Part shown: one piece after another, positions 36,446 through 45,181 of the stretch
Position numbering within the stretch: position 1 is the first letter of the stretch
Layout of the letters: each line of letters begins with the position of its first letter
Origin: Flavihumibacter fluvii
GTDB taxonomy: Bacteria; Bacteroidota; Bacteroidia; Chitinophagales; Chitinophagaceae
Assembly (NCBI RefSeq): GCF_018595675.2
Contig: NZ_CP092333.1
Coordinates: 1,078,001-1,142,000 of the forward strand
Direction: 5' to 3'
Length of the DNA stretch: 64,000 nt
Position numbers and translations under genes: made by a program
The notes under the pieces: model-generated
Told to the model about the DNA's origin: nothing
Database searches by the model: none
The model's input: only the letters and a program-made list of their open reading frames with translations

Positions 36446-37053
36446 TGTTTTATTGCTGTTTGTGTGTGTGAACGTAATGCTGGAATTCTTTGGAAAGTCA
36501 TTTTCAAAGCAAATATCAGGATCAGTGCAGATAATATCCTTAACCACCAGGCCTGTTTTAATTTAAATTGATCAACGAATATAAAGGATAGTGATAAAAC
36601 TACCGCCACCACCAGTAGCTGGGCAACTTCAATACCCAGGTTAAATGCCAGGAGGTGGCCAGGCAATTGCTCAGTTCCCTCCAGGTCAAGCAGCAGGTTG
36701 GCATAGGCCATGCCGTGGATCATCCCGAAAAAGAGGGCGAAAAAGTAAATAATGGGTAGTTTCTCACTTTTTTGGCCTGGTCTGAAAAACAGGTTATTCA
36801 TTGCTGTTCCGGCAATCGTGAGCGGGATCAGGAATTCAATAATAGCAACTGGTATGTTTATCCAGCCAAATACACTAAGGGCAAGGGTAATGCTATGGCC
36901 AACCGTAAATGCTGTAACCATGATCGCCACTTTTTTCCAGTCCGGGAACCTGTACCGTAAACATAGTGCAGTTACAAATAATATGTGATCCAGGGCATCC
37001 CAGGTCAGTATATGTTCTACACCCAGCCCGAAGTAAAGGTTAAAATCTTGCAT
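36442..37053 (-). CDS. HupE/UreJ-family membrane protein
   Basis: This 203-residue polytopic membrane protein belongs to the HupE/UreJ family. Some members are nickel or cobalt permeases. The N-terminal GVEHILTWDALDHILFVTAL and FTVGHSITLAL carry the histidine-rich transport motifs, and about six helices can be drawn. It is translationally coupled to the M1 peptidase and divergent from a DUF6702-like gene 58 bp away. No hydrogenase or urease genes are nearby, so the metal and the role are uncertain. Confidence 0.87.
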   Translation of the reverse strand: MQDFNLYFGLGVEHILTWDALDHILFVTALCLRYRFPDWKKVAIMVTAFTVGHSITLALSVFGWINIPVAIIEFLIPLTIAGTAMNNLFFRPGQKSEKLPIIYFFALFFGMIHGMAYANLLLDLEGTEQLPGHLLAFNLGIEVAQLLVVAVVLSLSFIFVDQFKLKQAWWLRILSALILIFALKMTFQRIPALRSHTQTAIKQ

Positions 37054-37111
37054 ACTTTATGAAGCTGTCAAAATAAAGCAGAGTTTTGTGAATGAAAAAT
37101 TTAAATGTTCA

Positions 37112-37600
37112 ATGGCAGTAGTATATTATAAATGGTTGATGACGGGTATCCTGGCCCTTTTACATCCTTTTTTTGTTGGGGTAACCGAAATTCAGCACAA
37201 TGCCAAAGACCGGACCCTGGAGATCAGCGTTAAATTGTTTTCCGATGATTTTGAAAAAGCACTGGCAAAGGTTAATAATAGTGCTGTGGACCTGAACAAC
37301 CCGAAAGACAGTGTAAAGACTAATAAAATGGTAGCGGCCTACCTGCAGCAACACCTGATATTGAATGTGAATGGGAAATCAGTTCAAATGGAATTTATTG
37401 GCTATGAAAAGGAGCGGGAAGCCACCTGGTGTTTCATGCAGGTGGATAATATTTCTGCAGTGAATAAACTGGCAGTTATTAATTCCCTCCTCTATGATGC
37501 CTTTGAACAGCAGATCAACCTCATGCATGTAACGGTAAATGGGGAAAGGAAGAGTACCAAACTGGCCTTTCCTGACCAAAAGGCCGAATTCGTTTTTTAA
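37112..37600 (+). CDS. DUF6702-like protein of unknown function
   Basis: This is a 162-residue protein with a hydrophobic N-terminus (WLMTGILALLHPFFVGVTE) and a beta-rich body: EIQHNAKDRTLEISVKLFSDDFE, LNVNGKSVQMEFIGYE, VTVNGERKSTKLAF. The pattern IQHN...LEIS.KIF.DDFE fits the DUF6702 family of Bacteroidota, as far as I can judge. I start at the ATG at 37112; a GTG 24 bp upstream is possible. It is divergent from HupE/UreJ and the M1 peptidase. The last 4 bp overlap the convergent CorC gene. Confidence 0.7.
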   Translation: MAVVYYKWLMTGILALLHPFFVGVTEIQHNAKDRTLEISVKLFSDDFEKALAKVNNSAVDLNNPKDSVKTNKMVAAYLQQHLILNVNGKSVQMEFIGYEKEREATWCFMQVDNISAVNKLAVINSLLYDAFEQQINLMHVTVNGERKSTKLAFPDQKAEFVF

Positions 37601-38898
37601 TCCTCATCATCCATACCTTCCCTGATATCGGAAGAAATGGTAACCAGTATTTTGTCGATCCTCAGGGAATCCATGTCTACAATTTCCAATTTAAAACCTT
37701 TCCATTCAAGCTTATCACCCGTATGCGGAATCCTTTCCAGTTTATGCAATACAAATCCTGCCAGCGTATTGAATTCATGTTCGCCTTCATTCATCCAGTC
37801 GGTCATTTCAAAACGCGATAAAAAATCATAAAAAGGTATCTGAGCATCCACAAGGTAACTGCCATCATCCCGTTTAGTGATTTCATAATCTTCCAGGTCG
37901 GGCTGGGGTAAATCGCCGACAATGGCTTCCAATATATCGTTGAGGGTGATCATCCCCTGAACAGTTCCATATTCATCCACAATAAAACAACAATGCAACT
38001 GGCTTTCCTTGAATTTTTCCAGGACGCGGTAAGCAGTATTGTTTTCCGGTACAAACATTGCCGGTTTCATAATGTGCTTGAATAAAGTAAGATCATTGGT
38101 GATATACAGGTCCTTGATGGAAACCACCCCTTTTATCGTATCAATATCTGTATCACATATAGGGTAGATCGAGTGAGGTTCCTTCACGATTTTTTCTTTG
38201 ATAGAAGCCTCGTTATCATTTACATCAAACCAGATGATATCGCTGCGGTGGGTCATCAGGGAGGTGATATTCCTGTCGCCAAGGTGAAAGACCCGTTCAA
38301 TAATTTCCTGCTCAGCTTCATCAATTGTACCCTGTTCGGTTCCTTCACTTATAATCGCCTTGATCTCTTCTTCCGTTACCTGGGTATCATTGCGTTGAAC
38401 ATTCAACAATTTCGACAGCACATGGGTTGATTTACTGAGCAGCCAGATAAAGGGATGGGTTATCCGGCTGAGGATTTTCATGGGACCAGCGACCAGCTTG
38501 GCTATTTTCTCTGGATTTGATAATCCGATGCGTTTGGGCAATAATTCCCCCAGTACCAGGCTGAAATAGGTGATGATTATAACCACTACAGCAGTGGCAA
38601 TACCGCCACTCCATTTCGCTACCAGGGGGATATCTGCAAAAAAGGCCGCTACATTACTGGTAAGGGCTTCACCAGAAAAAATACCGGTTAGAATACCGAT
38701 CAGGGTGATCCCTATCTGGACGGTGGATAAAAAAGTGTCCGGGTGGTTGGCCAGGTCGAGGGCTTCCCTCGCGCGTGCATCGCCCTTCATCGCCTGGCCT
38801 TCCAGCCTGGCCTTGCGGGCTGAAACAAGGGCTATTTCTGCCATGGAAAAAACTCCATTTAACAAAATCAACCCCAGAATTACTAAAATCTCAGTCAT
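37597..38898 (-). CDS. CorC/HlyC-family transporter (DUF21-CBS-CorC)
   Basis: This 433-residue membrane protein has the CNNM/CorC domain order. A DUF21 transmembrane domain comes first (LVILGLILLNGVFSMAEIAL at the start, EKIAKLVAGPMKIL later). Two CBS domains follow (about 205-330, for example SIYPICDTDIDTIKGVVSI and MITLNDILEAIVGDLPQ), then a CorC_HlyC domain (about 345-425). The family is involved in divalent-cation, chiefly Mg2+, export; older annotation as haemolysin is not informative. Confidence 0.92.
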   Translation of the reverse strand: MTEILVILGLILLNGVFSMAEIALVSARKARLEGQAMKGDARAREALDLANHPDTFLSTVQIGITLIGILTGIFSGEALTSNVAAFFADIPLVAKWSGGIATAVVVIIITYFSLVLGELLPKRIGLSNPEKIAKLVAGPMKILSRITHPFIWLLSKSTHVLSKLLNVQRNDTQVTEEEIKAIISEGTEQGTIDEAEQEIIERVFHLGDRNITSLMTHRSDIIWFDVNDNEASIKEKIVKEPHSIYPICDTDIDTIKGVVSIKDLYITNDLTLFKHIMKPAMFVPENNTAYRVLEKFKESQLHCCFIVDEYGTVQGMITLNDILEAIVGDLPQPDLEDYEITKRDDGSYLVDAQIPFYDFLSRFEMTDWMNEGEHEFNTLAGFVLHKLERIPHTGDKLEWKGFKLEIVDMDSLRIDKILVTISSDIREGMDDED

Positions 38899-38912
38899 TA
38901 TATTGGATTAGG

Positions 38913-39500
38913 TCAGTTTGCACGCAGTTCCTGCAAACCTATTTTTTTATTGAAGATAACACTCATTCCGTAACCAATTAAAGAACCGGTCAATCCTCCG
39001 CAAACCACATCCAGTGGAAAATGTACGCCTACATAAACCTGGCCGTAGCTTATCATAAATGCTACTGCCAGGAGTGCATAGATCCAGGCGCTCAGGTACC
39101 GCCGCAGGGTAAATATGACATAGGCGGCAAATCCGAAATGATTCGTAGCATGTGATGAGGTAAAACTACTGCTGCCCGGACAATACCGCACAAAAAAGCG
39201 AATCTGGTCGGCCAGCATAGGATCCCGGCATGGTCGCAGCCTTTCTATATTCCCTTTGATCAGGTTACTGCTTACCTGGTCGGTGATGCTGATCGTAACA
39301 ATGCCGACAAGCACCCAAAGCCAGCCTTTCTTACCAAAATTCAAGACAGCAAGAACAATAAAAAAAAGGTACAGCGGCAACCAGAAATAGGTTTCCCTGA
39401 TGTGCTGGAAAAGGGTATCCAGCAGGGGATAATGCCATTTACTATTGATGCTTAACATCAATGCCTTATCAAATTCAATTAACCGCTTGATCAGATCCAT
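38913..39500 (-). CDS. PAP2-family membrane phosphatase
   Basis: This 195-residue integral membrane phosphatase has the three PAP2 signatures: KGNIERLRP, SSFTSSHATNHFG with the catalytic His, and GQVYVGVHFPLDV with the second His and Asp. Its active site faces the periplasm, and substrates are lipid phosphates such as undecaprenyl-PP, phosphatidic acid or lipid A. It is divergent, 78 bp away, from an LTA-synthase-like gene, which suggests a joint role in envelope lipid modification. Confidence 0.9.
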   Translation of the reverse strand: MDLIKRLIEFDKALMLSINSKWHYPLLDTLFQHIRETYFWLPLYLFFIVLAVLNFGKKGWLWVLVGIVTISITDQVSSNLIKGNIERLRPCRDPMLADQIRFFVRYCPGSSSFTSSHATNHFGFAAYVIFTLRRYLSAWIYALLAVAFMISYGQVYVGVHFPLDVVCGGLTGSLIGYGMSVIFNKKIGLQELRAN

Positions 39501-39518
39501 GTAGTGTACTAACGTAAG

Positions 39519-39526
39519 CAAAAATA
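39519..39526 (-). promoter_or_regulatory. -7 box (TATTTTTG) of the PAP2 gene
   Basis: On the minus strand this reads TATTTTTG, 18 bases before the PAP2 ATG at 39500. The -33 position is a weak match. The divergent sulfatase gene has a related GACTTTTG five bases before its ATG. Confidence 0.5.
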
Positions 39527-39578
39527 AGTAGTTGTAACTTATAGCGGTAAAGATTAAATAATTACGACTTTTGTCATA

Positions 39579-41567
39579 ATGTATAGAATTCCTAGAATTG
39601 TTCGGTGGACCTTGTCCATTTTTGCCATACTGGTGTTAGCGATGAGTGCGGCAAGAGTATTTTCCTGGTATGAGTTTCGGTTGCCTGTAGCTGGTAGTGG
39701 GAGTAACATCCCCACTTTCTTGCTGGGGCTTCGGTATGATGCAAGGGTTTCTGCCGCAATATCACTGTTCATCTTTTTATTGGCCAGTATCCCGGTAATG
39801 AATCCTTTCAGGAATCAAAAAGCCATCAGGGGTTGGAATTATTTCCTGGCCTTCATCTGCCTGGGCCTGACTATTTTTTATGTCACGGACTTCCTTCATT
39901 TCAGGTACCTGAACCAACGGCTGAATGCCAGCGCCATGACCTTTCTGGAGGATGCCACTATTTCGGCCGCAATGGTTTGGCAAACCTATCCGGTCATTCG
40001 TATTGTGCTTGTTGTTATTTTTGCCACCTGGTTGTTTTACAGGTTGGTGAAAAGCCTGCTGAAGGGCATTTCAAGTACTGGAACAGGTAAATCTCACCGT
40101 ACCCATTGGTTTTCTTACATTGCCTGTTTTCTGTTTTTTTCCCTTTGTATTTTTGGACGTATAGGCCAATATCCGCTGCGTTGGAGTGATGCCTTTGACC
40201 TGGGTTCAGACTTCAGGGCAAATATTGCATTGAATCCACTGCAATCCTTTTTCAGCTCATTCAAGTTTCGCAGTTCCTCCTATGATGAAGCGAAACTCAG
40301 GTCCGTTTATCCCGCCATGGCTGAATACCTTGGTGTAAGTCATCCGGATAGCACCAGATTTTCATTTGAAAGGCATGTACTTCCAGATAGCATTATGAAT
40401 TGGTCCGGGCAAGACCATCCAAATATTGTACTTGTGATTTGCGAAAGTTTTAGCGGTTACAAGAGTTCTATGTATGGCAACCCGCTGAACACGACCCCGT
40501 ATTTTGCAGAAATGTGCAGGAATGGACTGTTTTTTGACAATTGCTATAGTCCATTGATCGGCACCGCTAAAGGGGTATGGGCAATCATCACCGGTATTCC
40601 CGATGTTGAGCTGGTGAAAACAGCCAGCCGGAACCCCCTGATGGTAGACCAGCATACGATCATCAATAGTTTCAATGACCATAAAAAATATTATTTTCTG
40701 GGCGGAAGCACCAGCTGGGCCAATATCCGCGGACTGCTTCGGAATAATATCAATGGATTGAATATTTATGAACAGGAAAATTTTACTGCCCCAAAAGTTG
40801 ATGTTTGGGGTATCAGCGATAAAAATCTTTTCCTGGAAGCGAATAAAATCCTGCAGGTAGAGCAGAAACCTTTTTTTGCGATCATACAAACAGCTGATAA
40901 TCACCGGCCATATACCATTCCTGAAGATGACAGGGCAGGGGTTGGCGTGATTAATTTCCCAATGGATAGTTTACGTAAATATGGTTTTGAATCAAATGAT
41001 GAACTCAATGCTTTCCGGTACACGGATTACTGTTTCAAGACATTTATGGAAGCAGCAAAGCAATCGGCCTATTATGAGAATACGCTTTTTGTTTTTGTAG
41101 GGGATCATGGCATTGCCGGAAATGCCGGACCATTATTCCCCCATTCCTGGACGGATAATTTCCTGTCTGCACACCATGTACCACTCTTATTTTATGCACC
41201 CGGGAAAATACCCCGGGCACGATTACATGACCTGGCTTCACAGGTTGATGTTCTGCCTACCATTGCAGGAATCGCCAATATACCCTACAGGAATACAAGT
41301 ATGGGCCGTGACCTGACTGTAACGCACCAGAAAGATAGCGGTCAGGATAATAAAGTGTTCATCATGGATTATAACAACAAGAACCTTGGACTGATCATGG
41401 GTGGTTATTATTATAATAAATCGATGCAGGGCAAATCCACAGTAATGGCATGGTCAGATTTTTCGCATCCTGAAACCGGCGAAGCACCAGCAACAGATGC
41501 CTTCGAATGGTGGTCGCAAGCTTATTTTCAGTCCGCCCGTTTCATGTTGTTACATAATAAAAAATAA
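39579..41567 (+). CDS. LTA synthase-like sulfatase-family membrane protein
   Basis: This is a 662-residue protein. It has about five N-terminal transmembrane helices (to residue about 210) and an extracytoplasmic sulfatase-fold domain starting at NIVLVICESFSGYKSSMYG. The nucleophile threonine is T329 in GTAKGVWA, and FVFVGDHGIAG carries metal ligands. Lipoteichoic acid is not made by Gram-negative bacteria. In this group such enzymes are thought to transfer phosphoglycerol or phosphoethanolamine to lipids or glycans. It is divergent from the PAP2 phosphatase gene. Confidence 0.9.
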   Translation: MYRIPRIVRWTLSIFAILVLAMSAARVFSWYEFRLPVAGSGSNIPTFLLGLRYDARVSAAISLFIFLLASIPVMNPFRNQKAIRGWNYFLAFICLGLTIFYVTDFLHFRYLNQRLNASAMTFLEDATISAAMVWQTYPVIRIVLVVIFATWLFYRLVKSLLKGISSTGTGKSHRTHWFSYIACFLFFSLCIFGRIGQYPLRWSDAFDLGSDFRANIALNPLQSFFSSFKFRSSSYDEAKLRSVYPAMAEYLGVSHPDSTRFSFERHVLPDSIMNWSGQDHPNIVLVICESFSGYKSSMYGNPLNTTPYFAEMCRNGLFFDNCYSPLIGTAKGVWAIITGIPDVELVKTASRNPLMVDQHTIINSFNDHKKYYFLGGSTSWANIRGLLRNNINGLNIYEQENFTAPKVDVWGISDKNLFLEANKILQVEQKPFFAIIQTADNHRPYTIPEDDRAGVGVINFPMDSLRKYGFESNDELNAFRYTDYCFKTFMEAAKQSAYYENTLFVFVGDHGIAGNAGPLFPHSWTDNFLSAHHVPLLFYAPGKIPRARLHDLASQVDVLPTIAGIANIPYRNTSMGRDLTVTHQKDSGQDNKVFIMDYNNKNLGLIMGGYYYNKSMQGKSTVMAWSDFSHPETGEAPATDAFEWWSQAYFQSARFMLLHNKK

Positions 41568-41575
41568 GCGTTGGG

Positions 41576-42322
41576 TTAGCCCGGTATTTTGCGGGCCACC
41601 ATAATCATTCGGGGGGATTTTTTAACATCGTAATTACTGAAATCATAATCACCGAAAACTTCCTGTATCTGCAATTGGTGAAAAGAGAACATATCATTGA
41701 AATCTCCCAGGGAAAATTTGGCCACCTTTTCCATGAATTCCAGCGGCGCTTCCAGGTTATCATCTTCTATGATCACTTTTTTAAAAAAATGGGTTTCATC
41801 AAACCATTTGGTGATATAAAAATTCACCCCATCAATCTGTTCTTCATATTTATGCACCAGGTGATCTTCGGCATAATGGACATTCAGGAAATCCATCACG
41901 AGTTTGCCACCTGGCTTTAAAGACTGGCCAATGGTCCGGATCGTATTGTAATGTTCCCGGTCGGTGCGGAAATAGCCAAAACTGGTAAAAAAATTAAAGG
42001 CGAACTGGTAATAATTTATCCGGAATGGTAACCGCATATCATGCACGAAAAAATGCAGGTGCTCCTGTTCAAATTGCAGGGCTTCTGCAATACTGTCAGC
42101 AGAAATGTCTATGCCGGTGACGTCATATCCCATTGCGGCAAGGCTTCTTGCATGCCGCCCCCTGCCACAGGCCACATCGAGCATCGTGGCACCTGGTTCT
42201 GGTTTAAGGTATTGGACCAGCTTATTGATGAACTTATCGGCTTCTGCCTCATCCCGCTTAAAATAAAGCTGGTGATAATAAGGTGAATTAAACCATTCCC
42301 GAAACCAATTCCCCGTCGACAT
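41576..42322 (-). CDS. Class I SAM-dependent methyltransferase
   Basis: This 248-residue methyltransferase has the SAM-binding motif I MLDVACGRGRHARSLA, followed by VTGIDISADSI and GGKLVMDFLNVHY. Substrate specificity cannot be read. It converges on the sulfatase gene, 8 bp away, leaving no room for a terminator. A TACTTTTG box lies 16 bases upstream of the ATG. Confidence 0.87.
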   Translation of the reverse strand: MSTGNWFREWFNSPYYHQLYFKRDEAEADKFINKLVQYLKPEPGATMLDVACGRGRHARSLAAMGYDVTGIDISADSIAEALQFEQEHLHFFVHDMRLPFRINYYQFAFNFFTSFGYFRTDREHYNTIRTIGQSLKPGGKLVMDFLNVHYAEDHLVHKYEEQIDGVNFYITKWFDETHFFKKVIIEDDNLEAPLEFMEKVAKFSLGDFNDMFSFHQLQIQEVFGDYDFSNYDVKKSPRMIMVARKIPG

Positions 42323-42338
42323 GTCCCTGAATTTTCAC

Positions 42339-42346
42339 CAAAAGTA
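42339..42346 (-). promoter_or_regulatory. -7 box (TACTTTTG) of the methyltransferase gene
   Basis: This TAnnTTTG match lies on the minus strand 16 bases before the ATG at 42322. No matching -33 box was found. Confidence 0.45.
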
Positions 42347-42389
42347 AAGGGACGCAGCCAAATTATCATGCACTTTAGTTGCCTGAACT

Positions 42390-42420
42390 GTTGGACACTC
42401 CCCGGAATCGCTTATTTTTG
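42390..42420 (+). promoter_or_regulatory. Complete Bacteroidota promoter of glmM
   Basis: GTTG at 42390-42393 fits the -33 box. After exactly 19 bases, TATTTTTG at 42413-42420 fits the -7 box TAnnTTTG. The glmM GTG start is 22 bases further. This is the best two-box match in the window. Confidence 0.65.
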
Positions 42421-42442
42421 AATTCATTAAACCTCCGAAACT

Positions 42443-43822
42443 GTGGCATTGATTAAAAGTATTTCTGGCATTCGTGGTACGATTGGCGGGCATCCTACAG
42501 AAAACCTGACTCCCCTGGACATTGTCCGTTTTACCGCGGCATATGGCACTATGCTGGCAGCTCAAAATAAGACCCCAAGAGTTGTAGTGGGTCGTGACGG
42601 GCGTATTTCCGGTGCAATGGTCAGCCAACTGGTCGTACAAACCTTAATTGGATTAGGGATAGATGTGGTTGACCTCGGGTTATCTACTACACCTACGGTT
42701 GAAATGGCTGTTACCTGGGAAAAGGCCGATGGCGGCATTATTATTACAGCAAGCCATAACCCCAAGGAATGGAACGCGTTAAAGCTGCTGAATAAACAAG
42801 GGGAATTTATTTCTGCTGAAGCCGGTGCCCAGGTATTGGACCTGGCCTCCCGTGATGCCTTTAATTTTATTTCAGTCGATAAGCTGGGTAACTATAGTGC
42901 GAATGACACTTATCTTGACCGGCATATTGATGCTGTGCTGGAATACCCGCTGGTCAATGCAAAAGCCATTAAATCCAAACAATTCAAAATTGTCGTGGAT
43001 GCCATTAATTCAACCGGTGCCTTTGCAATACCCCGCTTGTTAAAGGCATTAGGCGTTGATGATGTTATAGTATTAAATGAAGAGGTGAACGGGCGCTTCG
43101 CTCACAATCCGGAACCCCTGCCCGAGAATTTATCCGCACTTAGCAATGAAGTCAAAAAAAGTGGGGCATCAATGGGCATTGCGGTTGATCCAGACGTTGA
43201 CCGCCTCTGTTTTGTTTGTGAGGATGGCAGCATGTTTGGAGAAGAATTTACACTGGTGGCTGTGGCGGATTATATTTTATCTCAACGACCGGGAAACACG
43301 GTCTCCAATATGTCCTCCACCAAAGCCTTAAAAGAAATTACCTTAAAACAAGGCGGACAATATTTCCCTTCTGCAGTAGGAGAGGTGAATGTGGTGAACC
43401 GTATGAAAGAAAAACAGGCGGTGATCGGGGGAGAGGGGAATGGTGGCATTATTGTACCTGATTTTCATTATGGTCGTGATGCGCTGATTGGTGTTGGTTT
43501 GTTCCTGAGTGCCCTGGCACAACATAAAAACGGGATCAAATCATTCCGGAACAGGTATCCCGATTATTTTATCTCCAAAAATAAAATTGAGCTGGAGAAG
43601 CATATTAATGTTGCAGACCTTTTTGAAAAGATCCAGAAGAAATATAAGAAACAGCCGGTCAATACGGAAGACGGACTAAAAATCGAGTTTGATGAAGATT
43701 GGGTGCATCTCCGGACTTCCAATACCGAGCCCATCATCCGGATTTACGCCGAAAGCAATTTTGAGACTACGGCCAATAATATCGCACTCCGGCTGATGCA
43801 GGATATCAAGGAGTTCCTCTGA
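42443..43822 (+). CDS. glmM: Phosphoglucosamine mutase-type phosphohexomutase
   Basis: This 459-residue alpha-D-phosphohexomutase most resembles GlmM, which converts glucosamine-6-phosphate to glucosamine-1-phosphate for UDP-GlcNAc. The N-terminus ALIKSISGIRGTIGG, the phosphoserine Ser104 in TASHNPKEWNALK, the Mg2+ loop DPDVDRL and the C-terminal phosphate loop RTSNTEPIIRIYAE are all present. The start is GTG at 42443. Other phosphohexomutase specificities cannot be wholly excluded. It is followed by a terminator placed immediately in front of a cysteine desulfurase gene. Confidence 0.87.
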   Translation: MALIKSISGIRGTIGGHPTENLTPLDIVRFTAAYGTMLAAQNKTPRVVVGRDGRISGAMVSQLVVQTLIGLGIDVVDLGLSTTPTVEMAVTWEKADGGIIITASHNPKEWNALKLLNKQGEFISAEAGAQVLDLASRDAFNFISVDKLGNYSANDTYLDRHIDAVLEYPLVNAKAIKSKQFKIVVDAINSTGAFAIPRLLKALGVDDVIVLNEEVNGRFAHNPEPLPENLSALSNEVKKSGASMGIAVDPDVDRLCFVCEDGSMFGEEFTLVAVADYILSQRPGNTVSNMSSTKALKEITLKQGGQYFPSAVGEVNVVNRMKEKQAVIGGEGNGGIIVPDFHYGRDALIGVGLFLSALAQHKNGIKSFRNRYPDYFISKNKIELEKHINVADLFEKIQKKYKKQPVNTEDGLKIEFDEDWVHLRTSNTEPIIRIYAESNFETTANNIALRLMQDIKEFL

Positions 43823-43849
43823 TAAATCAAAATAATTACGGAAATTTGC

Positions 43850-43878
43850 GGCTCCCCGGCTTTGGGGAGCCTTTTTTT
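43850..43878 (+). terminator. Terminator between glmM and the cysteine desulfurase gene
   Basis: GGCTCCCC and GGGGAGCC form a perfect 8-bp stem around a 6-nt loop, then seven T residues. The T-run ends only 14 bases before the next start codon, so it may also shape the leader of that gene. Confidence 0.85.
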
Positions 43879-43892
43879 GTAAAATACAACTG

Positions 43893-45020
43893 GTGAAAAG
43901 AATCTATCTCGATAATGCGGCAACAACCTCCCTTGATCCCAGGGTGTTGGAAGCCATGATGCCCTACCTGACCGAGAAGTTTGGTAATCCGTCTTCCATT
44001 TATTCCTATGGACGCGAAAGTCGCCTCGCAATTGAAAATGCACGCAAAGTAGTGGCTAAAACGCTGGGTGCCCACCCCGCAGAGATATTTTTCACATCTG
44101 GCGGTACTGAAAGTTCCAATACAGCTATTTGCGCAGCCGTTCGTGACCTCGGATGTAAACATATCATCAGTTCACCAATTGAACACCACGCCACAACACA
44201 TACAGTTGAATACCTGCACCAGAATGGGGAAACTGCCCTCAGTTTTGTGAAGATCAGGCCAGACGGTCATGTCGACCTGGAAAGTCTTGATCAATTACTC
44301 AGCAAAAGTGAAGAAAAATGCCTGGTGAGTCTCATGCATGCCAATAATGAGATTGGCAACCTGCTGGATATACATGCTGTAGGCGAACTGTGTAAGAAAT
44401 ACAATGCGATATTTCATTCAGATACAGTTCAGACTGTTGGGCATTATCCATTTGACCTCAGACATACCCCGGTGCATTTTATTACAGGTGCGGCCCATAA
44501 ATTTCATGGACCAAAGGGTGTAGGTATTTTATATATCAATGAAAACGTACAGATAAAACCCTTCATTCATGGTGGTTCACAGGAAAGGAATATGCGCGCC
44601 GGAACTGAGAACCTCTATGGTATTGTTGGTTTCGCCAAAGCGCTTGAATTGGCTACAACTAATTATGAGGCTGACCGGGGTTATATTTCCGGATTGAAAA
44701 CTTACATGGCTAAACAATTACAGCAATACATCAAAGGCATTCATTTTAATGGTGATACTTTTGGCAATAGCCTGTATGCTGTACTGAATGTTTCATTTCC
44801 CAAAACGGAAAAATCAGAAATGATATTATTCAATCTTGATATCAACGGAATCTGTGCGTCGGGCGGAAGTGCCTGCACCAGTGGAGTAGATATAGGATCA
44901 CATGTCATCAGGGCAATTAATAATAACCCAAACCTCGTTGCAGTCCGTTTCTCTTTTAACCGGGACAACACCAAAGAAGAAATTGATTTTGTGGTGGAGA
45001 AACTGAAGGGAATGATTTAG
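43893..45020 (+). CDS. Cysteine desulfurase (IscS/NifS-type)
   Basis: This 375-residue PLP enzyme takes sulfur from cysteine for Fe-S clusters or thio-modification. YLDNAATTSLDPRVL starts the protein (GTG at 43893). GGTESSNTAI, HANNEIGN, HSDTVQTVGHYP, the PLP Lys203 in AAHKFHGPKG and the persulfide Cys328 in ASGGSACTSG follow. No iscU, iscR or suf genes are adjacent, so its sulfur acceptor is unknown. Confidence 0.92.
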   Translation: MKRIYLDNAATTSLDPRVLEAMMPYLTEKFGNPSSIYSYGRESRLAIENARKVVAKTLGAHPAEIFFTSGGTESSNTAICAAVRDLGCKHIISSPIEHHATTHTVEYLHQNGETALSFVKIRPDGHVDLESLDQLLSKSEEKCLVSLMHANNEIGNLLDIHAVGELCKKYNAIFHSDTVQTVGHYPFDLRHTPVHFITGAAHKFHGPKGVGILYINENVQIKPFIHGGSQERNMRAGTENLYGIVGFAKALELATTNYEADRGYISGLKTYMAKQLQQYIKGIHFNGDTFGNSLYAVLNVSFPKTEKSEMILFNLDINGICASGGSACTSGVDIGSHVIRAINNNPNLVAVRFSFNRDNTKEEIDFVVEKLKGMI

Positions 45021-45181
45021 CAGGAAGTTAGCAGTCAAATCAGACCTGGGTATTCCCGTAAAGTTTAAATCGTTCAACTGCTTTATTTACTTAACAAAAA
45101 TTTGCAGGGAATCAATTAACTGGAACAAGTATTTTCTGTCTAAATATTTGAGACGGCTAAAAAATCCGTTCCAATATTAAT

